Shown here: positions 1 to 8,872 of the stretch, piece by piece
Layout: the number at the start of each line of letters is the position of its first letter
How positions within the stretch are numbered: position 1 is the first letter of the stretch
Origin: Arcticibacter sp045629565
Lineage (GTDB): Bacteria > Bacteroidota > Bacteroidia > Sphingobacteriales > Sphingobacteriaceae
Length of the DNA stretch: 64,000 nt
NCBI RefSeq assembly: GCF_045629565.1
Contig: NZ_JAZQRL010000111.1
Span: forward strand, 124,001 to 188,000
Direction of reading: 5' to 3'
Notes under the pieces: generated by a model
Told to the model about the DNA's origin: nothing
The model's input: only the letters and a program-made list of their open reading frames with translations
Databases searched by the model: none
Program-made: the position numbers and the translations under genes

Positions 1-95
1 TTTTGCGAAAAGGTAAATGCCAGACTCATCAGGACTGCCAAAATAAACAGCCCCCGTCCGTGTAACAATAATCTGCTTCTGTTCAGCTTTCTCAT
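1..95 (-). CDS. Secreted protein, N-terminal fragment (truncated by window edge)
   Basis: A minus-strand reading frame opens with ATG at 95 and runs off the left edge, so only about 31 codons are visible. They encode a basic start (MRKLNRSR) followed by a hydrophobic stretch (LFILAVLMSLAFTF) and SQ, a typical Bacteroidota export signal. It lies 22 bp downstream of the PL11 lyase in the same direction and is probably the next gene of the rhamnogalacturonan operon. The mature protein is not visible, so no function can be given. Confidence 0.6.
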   Translation of the reverse strand, partial: MRKLNRSRLLLHGRGLFILAVLMSLAFTFSQ

Positions 96-117
96 CAATT
101 CTTGAATATGGTTAAGT

Positions 118-2031
118 TTATTTACGAGGGGTTTTTACTGGCTCATGCCGCTTGGTAACTTTTATATCAGGCCGCTTCGGCGCCTTCATATTCGGTCCGA
201 CATAAAAACTCGTATGAGGCGGCTGATTGTATGCTACATTTTGCCAGGCTATGCTTTGACGGTATTGCGGGTCGTGCATAAAGGTAAACAGCCTGTTTTT
301 GGCTTGAATAGTGGTAGTAAAGATTCTCAGTTCCTTTCCGTCGCGCGTCCTGAACATCACCTCTTCACGCCAGTCTCCAAACAGATCGGCACTCAATGCG
401 GGTGTAGACTTCGTACCGTTATTACTGACACAATCATATTGCGCAGCATCAAACAAGAGGTTTGATTTTTCGGCAAGATAATCCCACTTGCTAATGGTAG
501 TTGAATTCAGAAGTTCACTTAACAGATCGTCATCCCAGAAGATTCCGAAGTTGACAGAAGGATTCTTCTCCGAAATCTTATTCCCCTTGACGTCAAACAT
601 TCCGGTGATTCCTGCTCCCGCCACCCATGATTCGAAACCTTCATAGCGGGGATCCACATCCAGGGATAGACCACGACCGGGACCTTCGCCATCGTCACCT
701 GCCTTAATGGAGGCCTTTTTCCAAATAACTTCGCCGGTTCGTGCATCTCTGAAGCTCGCACCTGCATCGCCAAATCGCTCCTGAATATCGAAGACCTCCA
801 GCCCCGGTCTCGAGGGGTCAAGGTCAGAGACATGCAGGGCATCTCCATGACCGATGCCGGTACTATAAAGGCCCTGTCCGTCATCATCCAGGGTCATGGC
901 TCCATACACGATCTCATCTTTTCCGTCGGCGTCTACATCTGTTATGGTCAGGTTATGGTTTCCCTGACCGCGATATTTTCGATTTTCGGCGGTGGCGTCA
1001 CTGTCAAAGACCCAGCGGCTTGTAAGTTTTTTGTCTTTAAAATCCCAGGCGGCAATGACTGAGCGAGTATAATATCCTCTCGACATAATCAGACTGGCGT
1101 TCTTACCATCCAGATAAGCGATTCCCGCCAGGAATCGATCCATCCGGTTTCCGTTACCATCACCCCAGATCGCCGCCATCTCTTTTTGATCAGGGTCTTC
1201 TTTATCCGGATGCCTGCCAGGAAGATACTTCACCGTACTGATCTCAGCACCGGTCAGGCCATCAAACACCGTTAGATACTCAGGTCCTTTCAAGATGTAA
1301 CCGCGGCTATTTCGCCAATCTTTTGTAGAGTCGCCAATACAATTCCCCAGTCCGTCGATTGTTCCATCTGCAGTCTTGCAGGCGATCTCCGCCCTGCCGT
1401 CGCCATCCAGATCATACACCATGAACTGCGTATAATGCGCTCCTTCCCTGATATTCTTACCCAGGTTAATTCTCCACAGGAAAGTCCCGTCCATCCTGTA
1501 AGCTTCAAGTATCGGAGCTGAGGTGAAGCCCGCATGCGAATTATCCTTAGCAACCCCTGCCTGATGTATAATTATTTCATATTCCCCATCGCCATCCAGG
1601 TCTCCTACTGATGCGTCATTAGGTGTGTAGCCCTCTGGAGTTTGCAGCGGAACAGAAAGATAAGGAATGGCGGGTGGATTTGCTGCAAGCGAGTATGGAG
1701 CACTGGTCTCTACCTCTTTTCCGTTGATAACCGTCTTTACGAAATAAGTATTTGGCCTGGAGATGTCGACCTTGGTATCCTGAAAATCAGTGGTCGTCGT
1801 TAAGGGTTTACCGTTTAGTTTTACCGCCCTGCTCCCTGCGGTTGAGCGGTAAAGGTTGAAAGCAACATGCTCAGAATCCGTTCCCAATAGGCGCCATCCC
1901 ACATATACAACGCCGCTACCTTTGTTTATAGCAACCAATCCGCGACCGAGATTCTCCATCAAACGCTGCCCGTTGGAAACGAGGGAAGATGTAATGATTA
2001 TGACGGTTAATAGTATAGGTTTTATTTTCAT
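118..2031 (-). CDS. Rhamnogalacturonan lyase, PL11 family
   Basis: A secreted polysaccharide lyase expected to cut the rhamnose-galacturonic acid backbone of rhamnogalacturonan I by beta-elimination, leaving unsaturated ends. The 637-aa protein has a signal peptide (residues 1-21), a small beta-sandwich domain (about 25-115) and a long beta-propeller region. The propeller carries repeated acidic calcium-type loops such as DLDGDG at 144-149, a second DLDGDG and a DVDADG, which are characteristic of PL11 (YesW/YesX type). The length is normal for single-domain PL11 enzymes. It is followed by a truncated secreted protein and preceded by a GH2 gene. The GH105 hydrolase in the same operon would act on its unsaturated products. 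The family call is firm; endo versus exo mode cannot be read from sequence alone. Confidence 0.92.
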   Translation of the reverse strand: MKIKPILLTVIIITSSLVSNGQRLMENLGRGLVAINKGSGVVYVGWRLLGTDSEHVAFNLYRSTAGSRAVKLNGKPLTTTTDFQDTKVDISRPNTYFVKTVINGKEVETSAPYSLAANPPAIPYLSVPLQTPEGYTPNDASVGDLDGDGEYEIIIHQAGVAKDNSHAGFTSAPILEAYRMDGTFLWRINLGKNIREGAHYTQFMVYDLDGDGRAEIACKTADGTIDGLGNCIGDSTKDWRNSRGYILKGPEYLTVFDGLTGAEISTVKYLPGRHPDKEDPDQKEMAAIWGDGNGNRMDRFLAGIAYLDGKNASLIMSRGYYTRSVIAAWDFKDKKLTSRWVFDSDATAENRKYRGQGNHNLTITDVDADGKDEIVYGAMTLDDDGQGLYSTGIGHGDALHVSDLDPSRPGLEVFDIQERFGDAGASFRDARTGEVIWKKASIKAGDDGEGPGRGLSLDVDPRYEGFESWVAGAGITGMFDVKGNKISEKNPSVNFGIFWDDDLLSELLNSTTISKWDYLAEKSNLLFDAAQYDCVSNNGTKSTPALSADLFGDWREEVMFRTRDGKELRIFTTTIQAKNRLFTFMHDPQYRQSIAWQNVAYNQPPHTSFYVGPNMKAPKRPDIKVTKRHEPVKTPRK

Positions 2032-2112
2032 ATATAGGCTTATAAGCTGATTACTTGTCGGCGGCTATAATTGGCTGATATCTGCCGGCATTTTGGTTTA
2101 GTTGGTTCTGAT

Positions 2113-2165
2113 ACTGATGGTAATACCGGCAAAGGCTTCAGACCTTCGCCGGTATTACCATCAGT
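2113..2165 (-). terminator. Strong hairpin at the end of the GH2 gene
   Basis: Arms 2113-2135 and 2143-2165 pair over 23 bp with one mismatch around a 7-nt loop. The distal arm includes the stop codon of the GH2 gene. There is no clear U-run on the minus strand after the stem, so it may be a 3'-end stabiliser or attenuator inside the operon rather than a classical terminator. The PL11 gene lies 82 bp further on. Confidence 0.55.
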
Positions 2166-5046
2166 TAACCTGCTCGTCTGTCAGGATATTTTCTTTTGGC
2201 ATAACGAACTGTTTATTCTCGGTAGCCGGCTTTGGCAAACCAAAATAAAAATACAAAGTCCGTTTTGTAGTTCCATTGACCTTATTAGGCTCACTTTGCG
2301 GGCCTAGGGCCGAGGTATTGTAGTTGATATTCAAAGCCAGCTTACTTCCGACAGGCGGAATACCGTCAAGGAAAGAGATATTACCAGCAGGCAATGCAGG
2401 AGATGGCTTAGCTCCTGATACTGCGTAGAAGTCAAATAACCGTACAAACAGATCATTATCGCGACTTGCGACCGTAAATTTTCCTTGTACTGTATTCAGT
2501 TCCATCCAGGTGATATCGCCATAATATCCCTTGAATTCGGGGTAAATCCACGGTGCACTACCTGTATGGGTGTTATTATACCTGTTCTCCCAGACGTTAT
2601 GCGTAACGCCTTGCATTCTGTTCTTCCAAACGCGGTAAGGTCCTTTGCCCAGCCATTTGGCGCCCAGCACAAAGTTCTCGGGATAATTGAAGGTTACCCC
2701 CATGAAAGGATAAGTTCCGTTCAAGGTATATTCATAAGTCATTTCGAGCCAGCCGCTACCATACATCTTCCAACGCACATATTTCATATCACCGGTATAA
2801 GCAGCTTCAACAACGTGACCGTCATCTTCCTTGAAATGTTTGATAGAGGCGAACACGGCATTGCCACTTACCAGTACCGGCCCGTTAGTAAACGATAGCT
2901 TAGCGCTATAGTCATTTGCCAGATCAGCCAGTCTGCCGTTGTTTTTGCTTATGGAAACCGATATACCGCTTGCCTTTAATGTTATCAGACTGTCGTTCTC
3001 GGATACAGTAACCGGTTCGGACCCTGTAGTAATCAACATACCATCGAGCAGTTGAGTACTTTTTTTCACTTTCCATACCCATTTATACAGTTCGTTTTTT
3101 GCTGGATCATAAGCAGACAACGTAAGCGCATCATAGCTCTTCCAGTCTGCCGGCAGCTTCAACTTAAGCGTCCCTTTTGCCACCGGAGCGATAGAAGGAG
3201 CTGTTGCCGATCCGTCTTTAACAACTATATAGCCGGCGGTCTGATCATCTCTCTTCTTAAAATTTACCAGTTCCCATTTAAAGCTACATTGATTTATATT
3301 GGTGAAGTGGAACCTGTTTTCAACCGGTATTTCACCCTTAAAGTCATCTGAGAGCTCTTTCAATGTAATTTTAACAGGCGAATAGATCTCCCTGATGGCG
3401 TTCACACTTCCTTCTTTTTCTCGGTAAGGCCCTACCAACCCGTCGGGTGCGTTTACTCCGTTTACATCGATGATTCCATTCTGATCGGTACGTACGATTC
3501 CCTCGTCGGCCAGATCCCATATAAATCCACCGGCGCCCTTCTTAGCATTCCAGTGAAGGTCCCAGAATTCGTTCAGAGCTACTGCTCCTCCACCATCATC
3601 CTGCGCATGCAGGAACTCAGTCGGCATATATATATTGGTGTCGGCCAGAATTTTTTGGGTACTATAGTAGTCTTCATAGTGGTTACAGTCAATACCGTTG
3701 AAAGCATTTCCCGGTTTGTGGTGACCGTGGATAACGGGCCGGTTGGAAAGATCATACTTCCCATATTCCTGATCCAGATCGAAGTTATGACCACCTTCAT
3801 TGCCATTGCTCCAGAAGATAATAGAAGGGTGGTTTACATCCCTGATGACCATCTCCCTTACCAGCGGCTTGCCAGCCTTGGTACTATAGGCCTTCTGCCA
3901 GCCGGCGAGCTCATCCATGACATACAAGCCCAGGGAATCACAGTATTCAAGAAATGCCTTATCAGGAGGGTAGTGAGAACAACGCACGGCGTTCATATTC
4001 ATCTCCTTTATCAGCTTAACATCATTAAGATCAATTTCTTTATTGATCGAGCGCCCTGTCTCCGGCCACCAGACATGCCGGTTTACACCCTTCATTTTGA
4101 TCTTGGTACCATTGACGTAGATACCATCCCCTTTACGTATTTCTATGGTACGGAATCCAAACTTTTCAGACGTGTGGTATATTACTTTGGCTGCGTTGCG
4201 GATACTGACTTCCGCGCTGTAAAGATTGGGAGTCTCGGCCGTCCATTGCAGAGGTTTGCTGAGCTTTGTTTTAAGCATAATCACTGAATCGCGCCCCTGT
4301 GTTCTGGCGCTTGCAGTCGCTACGATCTTTCCTGTTGCATCTTTTATTTCAGCGACGATATTACGCCCTGCTTCTGCATTCTTCAGAAATACATTCATAG
4401 CAAAAGACCCATCCGCCTTTGCGTCGATAGCCGTATAATCGATATGCTCCTTGGGAAGTGCCTCCAGATAAACGGGACGGAAGATCCCGCCAAATATCCA
4501 GTAGTCGGCCAGGCGTTCCGCATTATTCACTGAGTTATCAGCAGACATCTTGCTAACCATAACTTCGATCTGATTAGGCTTGCCAAAGCTGAGCTTATCA
4601 GAAATATTGTATTTGAAGCGGTAGAAGGAGCCCTGGTGAACCGGCCCTGCCAGCTTCCCGTTGATCTTCACCTCAGTATCTGTCATAGATCCTTCGAAAA
4701 CGATGAACACGTCTTTTCCCTGCCAGCTTGATGGAACCGTAAACTGGTGTTTATAGATCCCTTTCTCATCAGCGAACCGAAAATTCTTTCCATAGGTAAC
4801 ATAATCCCGTCCGTAATTATACGATCCGAAGCCCTGTTGCTCCCAATGGGACGGAACCTCAATTTTTGACCAGACACCACTTTTCCTACCACCCGTACAC
4901 CAGAAGTCCCAGGTCACGGTGTTCTTGTTATCAGTACCGGAAATGTATTGTACCTCCTTCTTTTCGCCCATTTGGGCAAGGCCTTGCAGTGCAAGGGATG
5001 TGAATAAAAATGCTGTTAGAATGTTCTTTCTAAAACCCATTATCAT
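2161..5046 (-). CDS. Glycoside hydrolase family 2 protein (beta-galactosidase-like)
   Basis: A large exported GH2 enzyme (961 aa) expected to remove a beta-linked sugar, probably galactose, from rhamnogalacturonan side chains. It has a signal peptide (1-25), a sugar-binding jelly roll (about 45-195) and an immunoglobulin-like domain. The TIM barrel from about 305 carries the GH2 acid/base in WSNGNEGG (E417) and a candidate nucleophile in PTEFLH (E477). A C-terminal beta-galactosidase small-chain-like domain follows (about 690-930). The start could be M1 or M3. The gene sits between the CE12 esterase and PL11 genes on the same strand. Beta-galactosidase is the best guess, but beta-glucuronidase or related GH2 activity cannot be excluded. 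The hairpin at its 3' end may lower expression of the downstream genes. Confidence 0.88.
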   Translation of the reverse strand: MIMGFRKNILTAFLFTSLALQGLAQMGEKKEVQYISGTDNKNTVTWDFWCTGGRKSGVWSKIEVPSHWEQQGFGSYNYGRDYVTYGKNFRFADEKGIYKHQFTVPSSWQGKDVFIVFEGSMTDTEVKINGKLAGPVHQGSFYRFKYNISDKLSFGKPNQIEVMVSKMSADNSVNNAERLADYWIFGGIFRPVYLEALPKEHIDYTAIDAKADGSFAMNVFLKNAEAGRNIVAEIKDATGKIVATASARTQGRDSVIMLKTKLSKPLQWTAETPNLYSAEVSIRNAAKVIYHTSEKFGFRTIEIRKGDGIYVNGTKIKMKGVNRHVWWPETGRSINKEIDLNDVKLIKEMNMNAVRCSHYPPDKAFLEYCDSLGLYVMDELAGWQKAYSTKAGKPLVREMVIRDVNHPSIIFWSNGNEGGHNFDLDQEYGKYDLSNRPVIHGHHKPGNAFNGIDCNHYEDYYSTQKILADTNIYMPTEFLHAQDDGGGAVALNEFWDLHWNAKKGAGGFIWDLADEGIVRTDQNGIIDVNGVNAPDGLVGPYREKEGSVNAIREIYSPVKITLKELSDDFKGEIPVENRFHFTNINQCSFKWELVNFKKRDDQTAGYIVVKDGSATAPSIAPVAKGTLKLKLPADWKSYDALTLSAYDPAKNELYKWVWKVKKSTQLLDGMLITTGSEPVTVSENDSLITLKASGISVSISKNNGRLADLANDYSAKLSFTNGPVLVSGNAVFASIKHFKEDDGHVVEAAYTGDMKYVRWKMYGSGWLEMTYEYTLNGTYPFMGVTFNYPENFVLGAKWLGKGPYRVWKNRMQGVTHNVWENRYNNTHTGSAPWIYPEFKGYYGDITWMELNTVQGKFTVASRDNDLFVRLFDFYAVSGAKPSPALPAGNISFLDGIPPVGSKLALNINYNTSALGPQSEPNKVNGTTKRTLYFYFGLPKPATENKQFVMPKENILTDEQVN

Positions 5047-5125
5047 GATGTTATCGTTTATTTTTTATTTAAGCCATGCTTCCGCTGCATGGATAGCGCA
5101 ATCCGATGTACCCGCAACAGCCGCA

Positions 5126-6442
5126 TTAATTACCATCAGGCTTAACAGCACTTACCTTTGGGCTTGGTGGCCATTTGAAAGACGAAGCCGGATCGGGAAA
5201 GGCACTATTGAACGCTGGCATGTCTACCAGATATTTAGCGATTGGCAAATTTTGTCCCCTGATCTCCTGAGCTACCATCTTTGCGATCTGATAGGCGCCG
5301 TACGGGTTGAAATGGGTGTTGTCATTCAGATTCTGCTCCGGATAAATCACAAAAGCACTTTTTGATCCTTCGGGCCCGAGGGCTTCATACATCCGCGTGG
5401 TGAGGGCAGTGAGGTCTATCAGCGGAACACCTTCTTCCGCAGCCACCTTTCGCGCAGCATCGGGGTATTCCCCATGTGAATTGACCATCATTCCGGTCGC
5501 ATCGAAAGACCGGCGGGCAGTAGGTGTTAATATCACGAGATTACCTTTCATAGCTCGTATTTCCTTCGAAAACAACTTTAACCTTTCGGTATACGATTTA
5601 TAGGGCCCGTCATCCGGTCCTTTCTCCTTCTCATCGTTATGCCCAAACTCGACAAATACATAATCGCCAGGTTTGATAACAGTCAATATCTTTTCCAGGC
5701 GCCTGCTGGCAATAAAACTACCTAAAGACAATCCAGATTCAGCGTGGTTAGCAATTGCCAGGCCGGGCTTAAAAAAACGGGGAATCATCTGTCCCCAGGA
5801 AGCCCAGGGCTCCTCTTCCTGGTTAACCACCGTGGAATTTCCTGCAAGGTAAACGGTAATCTGGTCATCTGCCTTCTCAATTTCAATTGCATTCAGCGCT
5901 GTCTTTGAATCGAATTCCAGGCTAAGCTTATTGTCCCAATCCAGTTTAGTTGTTTCCCTGGGTTTTAAGCCCACTTCCCGGTCAGGGGATATCTTTCTGT
6001 CTTTGATGTTAACAATGAAACTCTTCCTTATGTGCTGCCCCGCCTTTGCCTCTACGTTCTCCAGCATTAACCTCCTGGACTCGGCTTTGACGGTTGTTCT
6101 GGTAGGTAACTTGCTATCGCCAAGCGTTAGGGTGACTTTGTAGTTGCCCTCAGGAACCCTGACAGAGAAATAAAAGGGCCTATCTGATGTCACAAAATCA
6201 CTTCTTAACGGGTCTTTCCCTTTTCTGGAAACCAAACGGGGCTTAGAGGAAAAGTCGAATCCATAACCTCTTTCGTCGGAGTAACTATCAGCAGTGCTGA
6301 CGGCAAGATACCCCGGCGAAACATTTTCCGACCCAAGATCAAACTTCCAAAAGGTACGGCCATTAAGGGCATTTTGCTCCTGAGCGTAACCTTGAAAGAA
6401 TGTCAAGGAAAGAATAATCAGAAATTTATTGCATTTGTTCAT
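5126..6442 (-). CDS. Rhamnogalacturonan acetylesterase (CE12, SGNH fold)
   Basis: A secreted esterase expected to remove acetyl groups from rhamnogalacturonan so that lyases and hydrolases can act. The 438-aa protein has a signal peptide (1-20) and an N-terminal beta-sandwich (about 28-190). The SGNH hydrolase domain carries block I AGNSTVV with nucleophile S203, GHND at 267-270, and the catalytic Asp and His in DNTHFN (D374, H377). Block I has Asn where fungal enzymes have Asp (GNST instead of GDST), a variant I recall from Bacteroidota members. It lies 79 bp upstream of the GH2 gene and 6 bp downstream of the GH95 gene. Confidence 0.9.
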   Translation of the reverse strand: MNKCNKFLIILSLTFFQGYAQEQNALNGRTFWKFDLGSENVSPGYLAVSTADSYSDERGYGFDFSSKPRLVSRKGKDPLRSDFVTSDRPFYFSVRVPEGNYKVTLTLGDSKLPTRTTVKAESRRLMLENVEAKAGQHIRKSFIVNIKDRKISPDREVGLKPRETTKLDWDNKLSLEFDSKTALNAIEIEKADDQITVYLAGNSTVVNQEEEPWASWGQMIPRFFKPGLAIANHAESGLSLGSFIASRRLEKILTVIKPGDYVFVEFGHNDEKEKGPDDGPYKSYTERLKLFSKEIRAMKGNLVILTPTARRSFDATGMMVNSHGEYPDAARKVAAEEGVPLIDLTALTTRMYEALGPEGSKSAFVIYPEQNLNDNTHFNPYGAYQIAKMVAQEIRGQNLPIAKYLVDMPAFNSAFPDPASSFKWPPSPKVSAVKPDGN

Positions 6443-6448
6443 GTAGTG

Positions 6449-8866
6449 TTAGTTGACAGTTAATTCATAGACATTGCCCTTCCTTGTATCGAACGTTGTG
6501 ATGTATTGCGGGCTATTCAGTTCATTGGTCAGGCGGGAGTTTGTCTTACCATCCTTCAAAGCCACCTTCTGGTTTGTTCGAAGTCTGCACTGACCGCCCG
6601 CTTTGGACGTAATGAAGGCCCTGGATAGTTTTCCGCCTTTCCAGATCATCTCCACCTCGAAAGCACCGCGCGCAACCAGACCTCTAACATGTCCATCTGC
6701 CCAGTTTGCGGGCAGAGCAGGTAGCAGCTGAATGTCATTCAGATGGCTTTGTAACAGCATTTCAGTAATACCTGCTGTAGCGCCGAAGTTACCGTCTATC
6801 TGAAACGGTGGATGTGTGTCAAAGAGATTATTTAGCGTTGAAACTTTCAGCAGCTCCTGATACATTTTGTAGGCATGATCGCCATCGAGCATTCTTGCCC
6901 AGAAATTGATCTTCCATGCCTTGCTCCACCCCGTTCCTTCATCACCTCTGACTTCAAGCGTTTTACGACTGGCCTCAGCAAATTCCCTGTCAATCAGGGG
7001 CGATATCTGCCTCCCCGGGTGCAGGCCGAACAAGTGTGATATGTGCCTGTGCTTAGGATCTTCGTCTTCCCAATCACCGAACCATTCGACCAGGTTGCCT
7101 TTTTTTCCGATCTTCAAAGGACTTAACCTATCTCTTTTATGCTTTAACATTTCAGCATATTCTTTATCGGTTCCCAGAATCTCGCTGGCTTCAATAACGT
7201 TGGTGAAAAGATCCCAGATAATCTCCATATCCATTGCTGAGGCAATGGTAACTGTCCCTTTGGTTCCGTTGGGCATGATATAGACGTTCTCCGGAGAGGT
7301 TGAAGGCGCTGTAACCAGAACCCCGTTTCTTTCTACAAGCCAGTCCAGACAGAAGTCCGCAGCACCTTTCATCAGGGGATAGGCGGTCTTTTTAAGGAAA
7401 TTTTTATCTGCGGTAAACCGGTAATGCTCGAATAGATGCTGGCTAAGCCAGGGGCTGCCCAGGGACCAGTTGGCCCACTTCGGATCTCCTGAACCTTCCC
7501 CTACGGGGTTAGTCTGAGCCCAGATATCCGAGTTATGATGTACCGCCCAGCCGCGCATATTATAGTAATTTCTGGCCGTATGGTATCCATTCTTAGCCAT
7601 CTTCTGTATATGCCCGATCAACGGTTCTGTCAGTTCCGAAAGATTGGTCATTTCTGCGGGCCAGTAGTTCATCTGCAGGTTAATGTTGGTTGTGTAGTTA
7701 CTTCGCCAGGGAGGACTTATAGAATTATTCCAGATTCCCTGAAGGTTTGCGGCAATACCTCCGGGTCTGGAGCTCGATATCAACAGATATCTCCCGAATT
7801 GAAAATAAAGCTCCTCGAGTGCCGGATCGGGTTCTCCTCTCCTGTATCTAAGCAGCCGCTGGTCAATCGGCAGCTCTTTGGCTGGCTGCGATGTTAAAGT
7901 GAGTTTCACCCGATTAAAGTAACGTTGATAGTCTGCAATATGTGCTTGTAATAACTGGCTACAATTCTTCTTCAATGCGGCGTTCAAATAACCTAAGGCC
8001 AGCTTACGTTCATTTTTTCCTTCTTTGTCGGGATACTTTTCAAACCCATTGAAGCTCGTTGCTGCCGAAACGTATATAGTAACTTCAGATGCATGTGAAA
8101 TGACCAGCGACGAACCGGTACTGTTGACCTTACCATCCGGAGAAACGGCTTTTACCCTGAATTGATAACGCATGCCGTTCTGCCGGAGACTGTCCTCATA
8201 TAGGAATTTTCCCGACACCTTCTTGCCATAACTATCTACCCGGGCTTTTCCACTTAAGATCAGATGCTTATCAGCCGAAACAGATGTTTTGAATGGCAAC
8301 TCATGCTGTGCTTCGATTGAGAAGTTAATTGATTCCTTTTTGTCGGCTTTGATGTGAATAACCAATATCTGGTCGGGAGCAGAGGCGAATATCTCGCGGG
8401 AGTAATTGACACCGTCTGCACTAAAACGGGTCGTGGCAGTAGCCGTCGTCATGTTCAGGTCCCTGTAATAATTAGAAGGAGCCGATTTGAAATGATGTTT
8501 TAGAAGTATATCGCCAAGTGGCTGATACATTTCTGTGTCGGGCCCCTGCATTTTCATTAACAGCGAAACAGCCTTGTCGATACTGTCACTAAACAGGGCG
8601 TTTCTTACCGGCTGCAGGAACTTTGATGCATCTGGATTTGGATTCAGATCAACGGGACCGCCTGTCCACAAAGTTTCTTCATTGAGTTGAATTAGCTCCT
8701 CTTCCGCCCGGCCGAAGACCATAGCACCCAGACGTCCATTTCCGACAGGAAGTGCTTCGTTCCAATCTTTCGCAGGTTTATTATACCAAAGAACTAATTC
8801 TTTGTCCTGTGCAGAGGCCTCCTGAATCACAATCATCAAGACCAGGAGCATAAAAAACCGCTTCAT
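6449..8866 (-). CDS. Glycoside hydrolase family 95 (alpha-L-fucosidase or alpha-L-galactosidase)
   Basis: An exported inverting enzyme that removes terminal alpha-L-fucose or alpha-L-galactose. The 805-aa protein has a signal peptide (1-19) and the family start WYNKPAKDWNEALPVGNG. It has the (alpha/alpha)6-barrel signature NLQGIWN...PPWRSNYT...NINLQMNYWPAE around residues 370-405, and a C-terminal beta domain. Length and architecture are typical. It lies 6 bp from both neighbours (GH105 upstream, CE12 downstream), so it is co-transcribed with them. In rhamnogalacturonan operons GH95 enzymes often target L-galactose, but the sequence does not settle which sugar is used. Confidence 0.92.
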   Translation of the reverse strand: MKRFFMLLVLMIVIQEASAQDKELVLWYNKPAKDWNEALPVGNGRLGAMVFGRAEEELIQLNEETLWTGGPVDLNPNPDASKFLQPVRNALFSDSIDKAVSLLMKMQGPDTEMYQPLGDILLKHHFKSAPSNYYRDLNMTTATATTRFSADGVNYSREIFASAPDQILVIHIKADKKESINFSIEAQHELPFKTSVSADKHLILSGKARVDSYGKKVSGKFLYEDSLRQNGMRYQFRVKAVSPDGKVNSTGSSLVISHASEVTIYVSAATSFNGFEKYPDKEGKNERKLALGYLNAALKKNCSQLLQAHIADYQRYFNRVKLTLTSQPAKELPIDQRLLRYRRGEPDPALEELYFQFGRYLLISSSRPGGIAANLQGIWNNSISPPWRSNYTTNINLQMNYWPAEMTNLSELTEPLIGHIQKMAKNGYHTARNYYNMRGWAVHHNSDIWAQTNPVGEGSGDPKWANWSLGSPWLSQHLFEHYRFTADKNFLKKTAYPLMKGAADFCLDWLVERNGVLVTAPSTSPENVYIMPNGTKGTVTIASAMDMEIIWDLFTNVIEASEILGTDKEYAEMLKHKRDRLSPLKIGKKGNLVEWFGDWEDEDPKHRHISHLFGLHPGRQISPLIDREFAEASRKTLEVRGDEGTGWSKAWKINFWARMLDGDHAYKMYQELLKVSTLNNLFDTHPPFQIDGNFGATAGITEMLLQSHLNDIQLLPALPANWADGHVRGLVARGAFEVEMIWKGGKLSRAFITSKAGGQCRLRTNQKVALKDGKTNSRLTNELNSPQYITTFDTRKGNVYELTVN

Positions 8867-8872
8867 TGGCTG

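Noticed and set aside
3553..4287. 244-codon plus-strand frame antisense to the GH2 gene
   Set aside because: The opposite strand carries the catalytic GH2 residues; the antisense frame has no family features.
5074..5092. 6-bp stem with 7-nt loop between the CE12 and GH2 genes
   Set aside because: It is too short to distinguish from chance and is not followed by a T-run on the transcribed strand.
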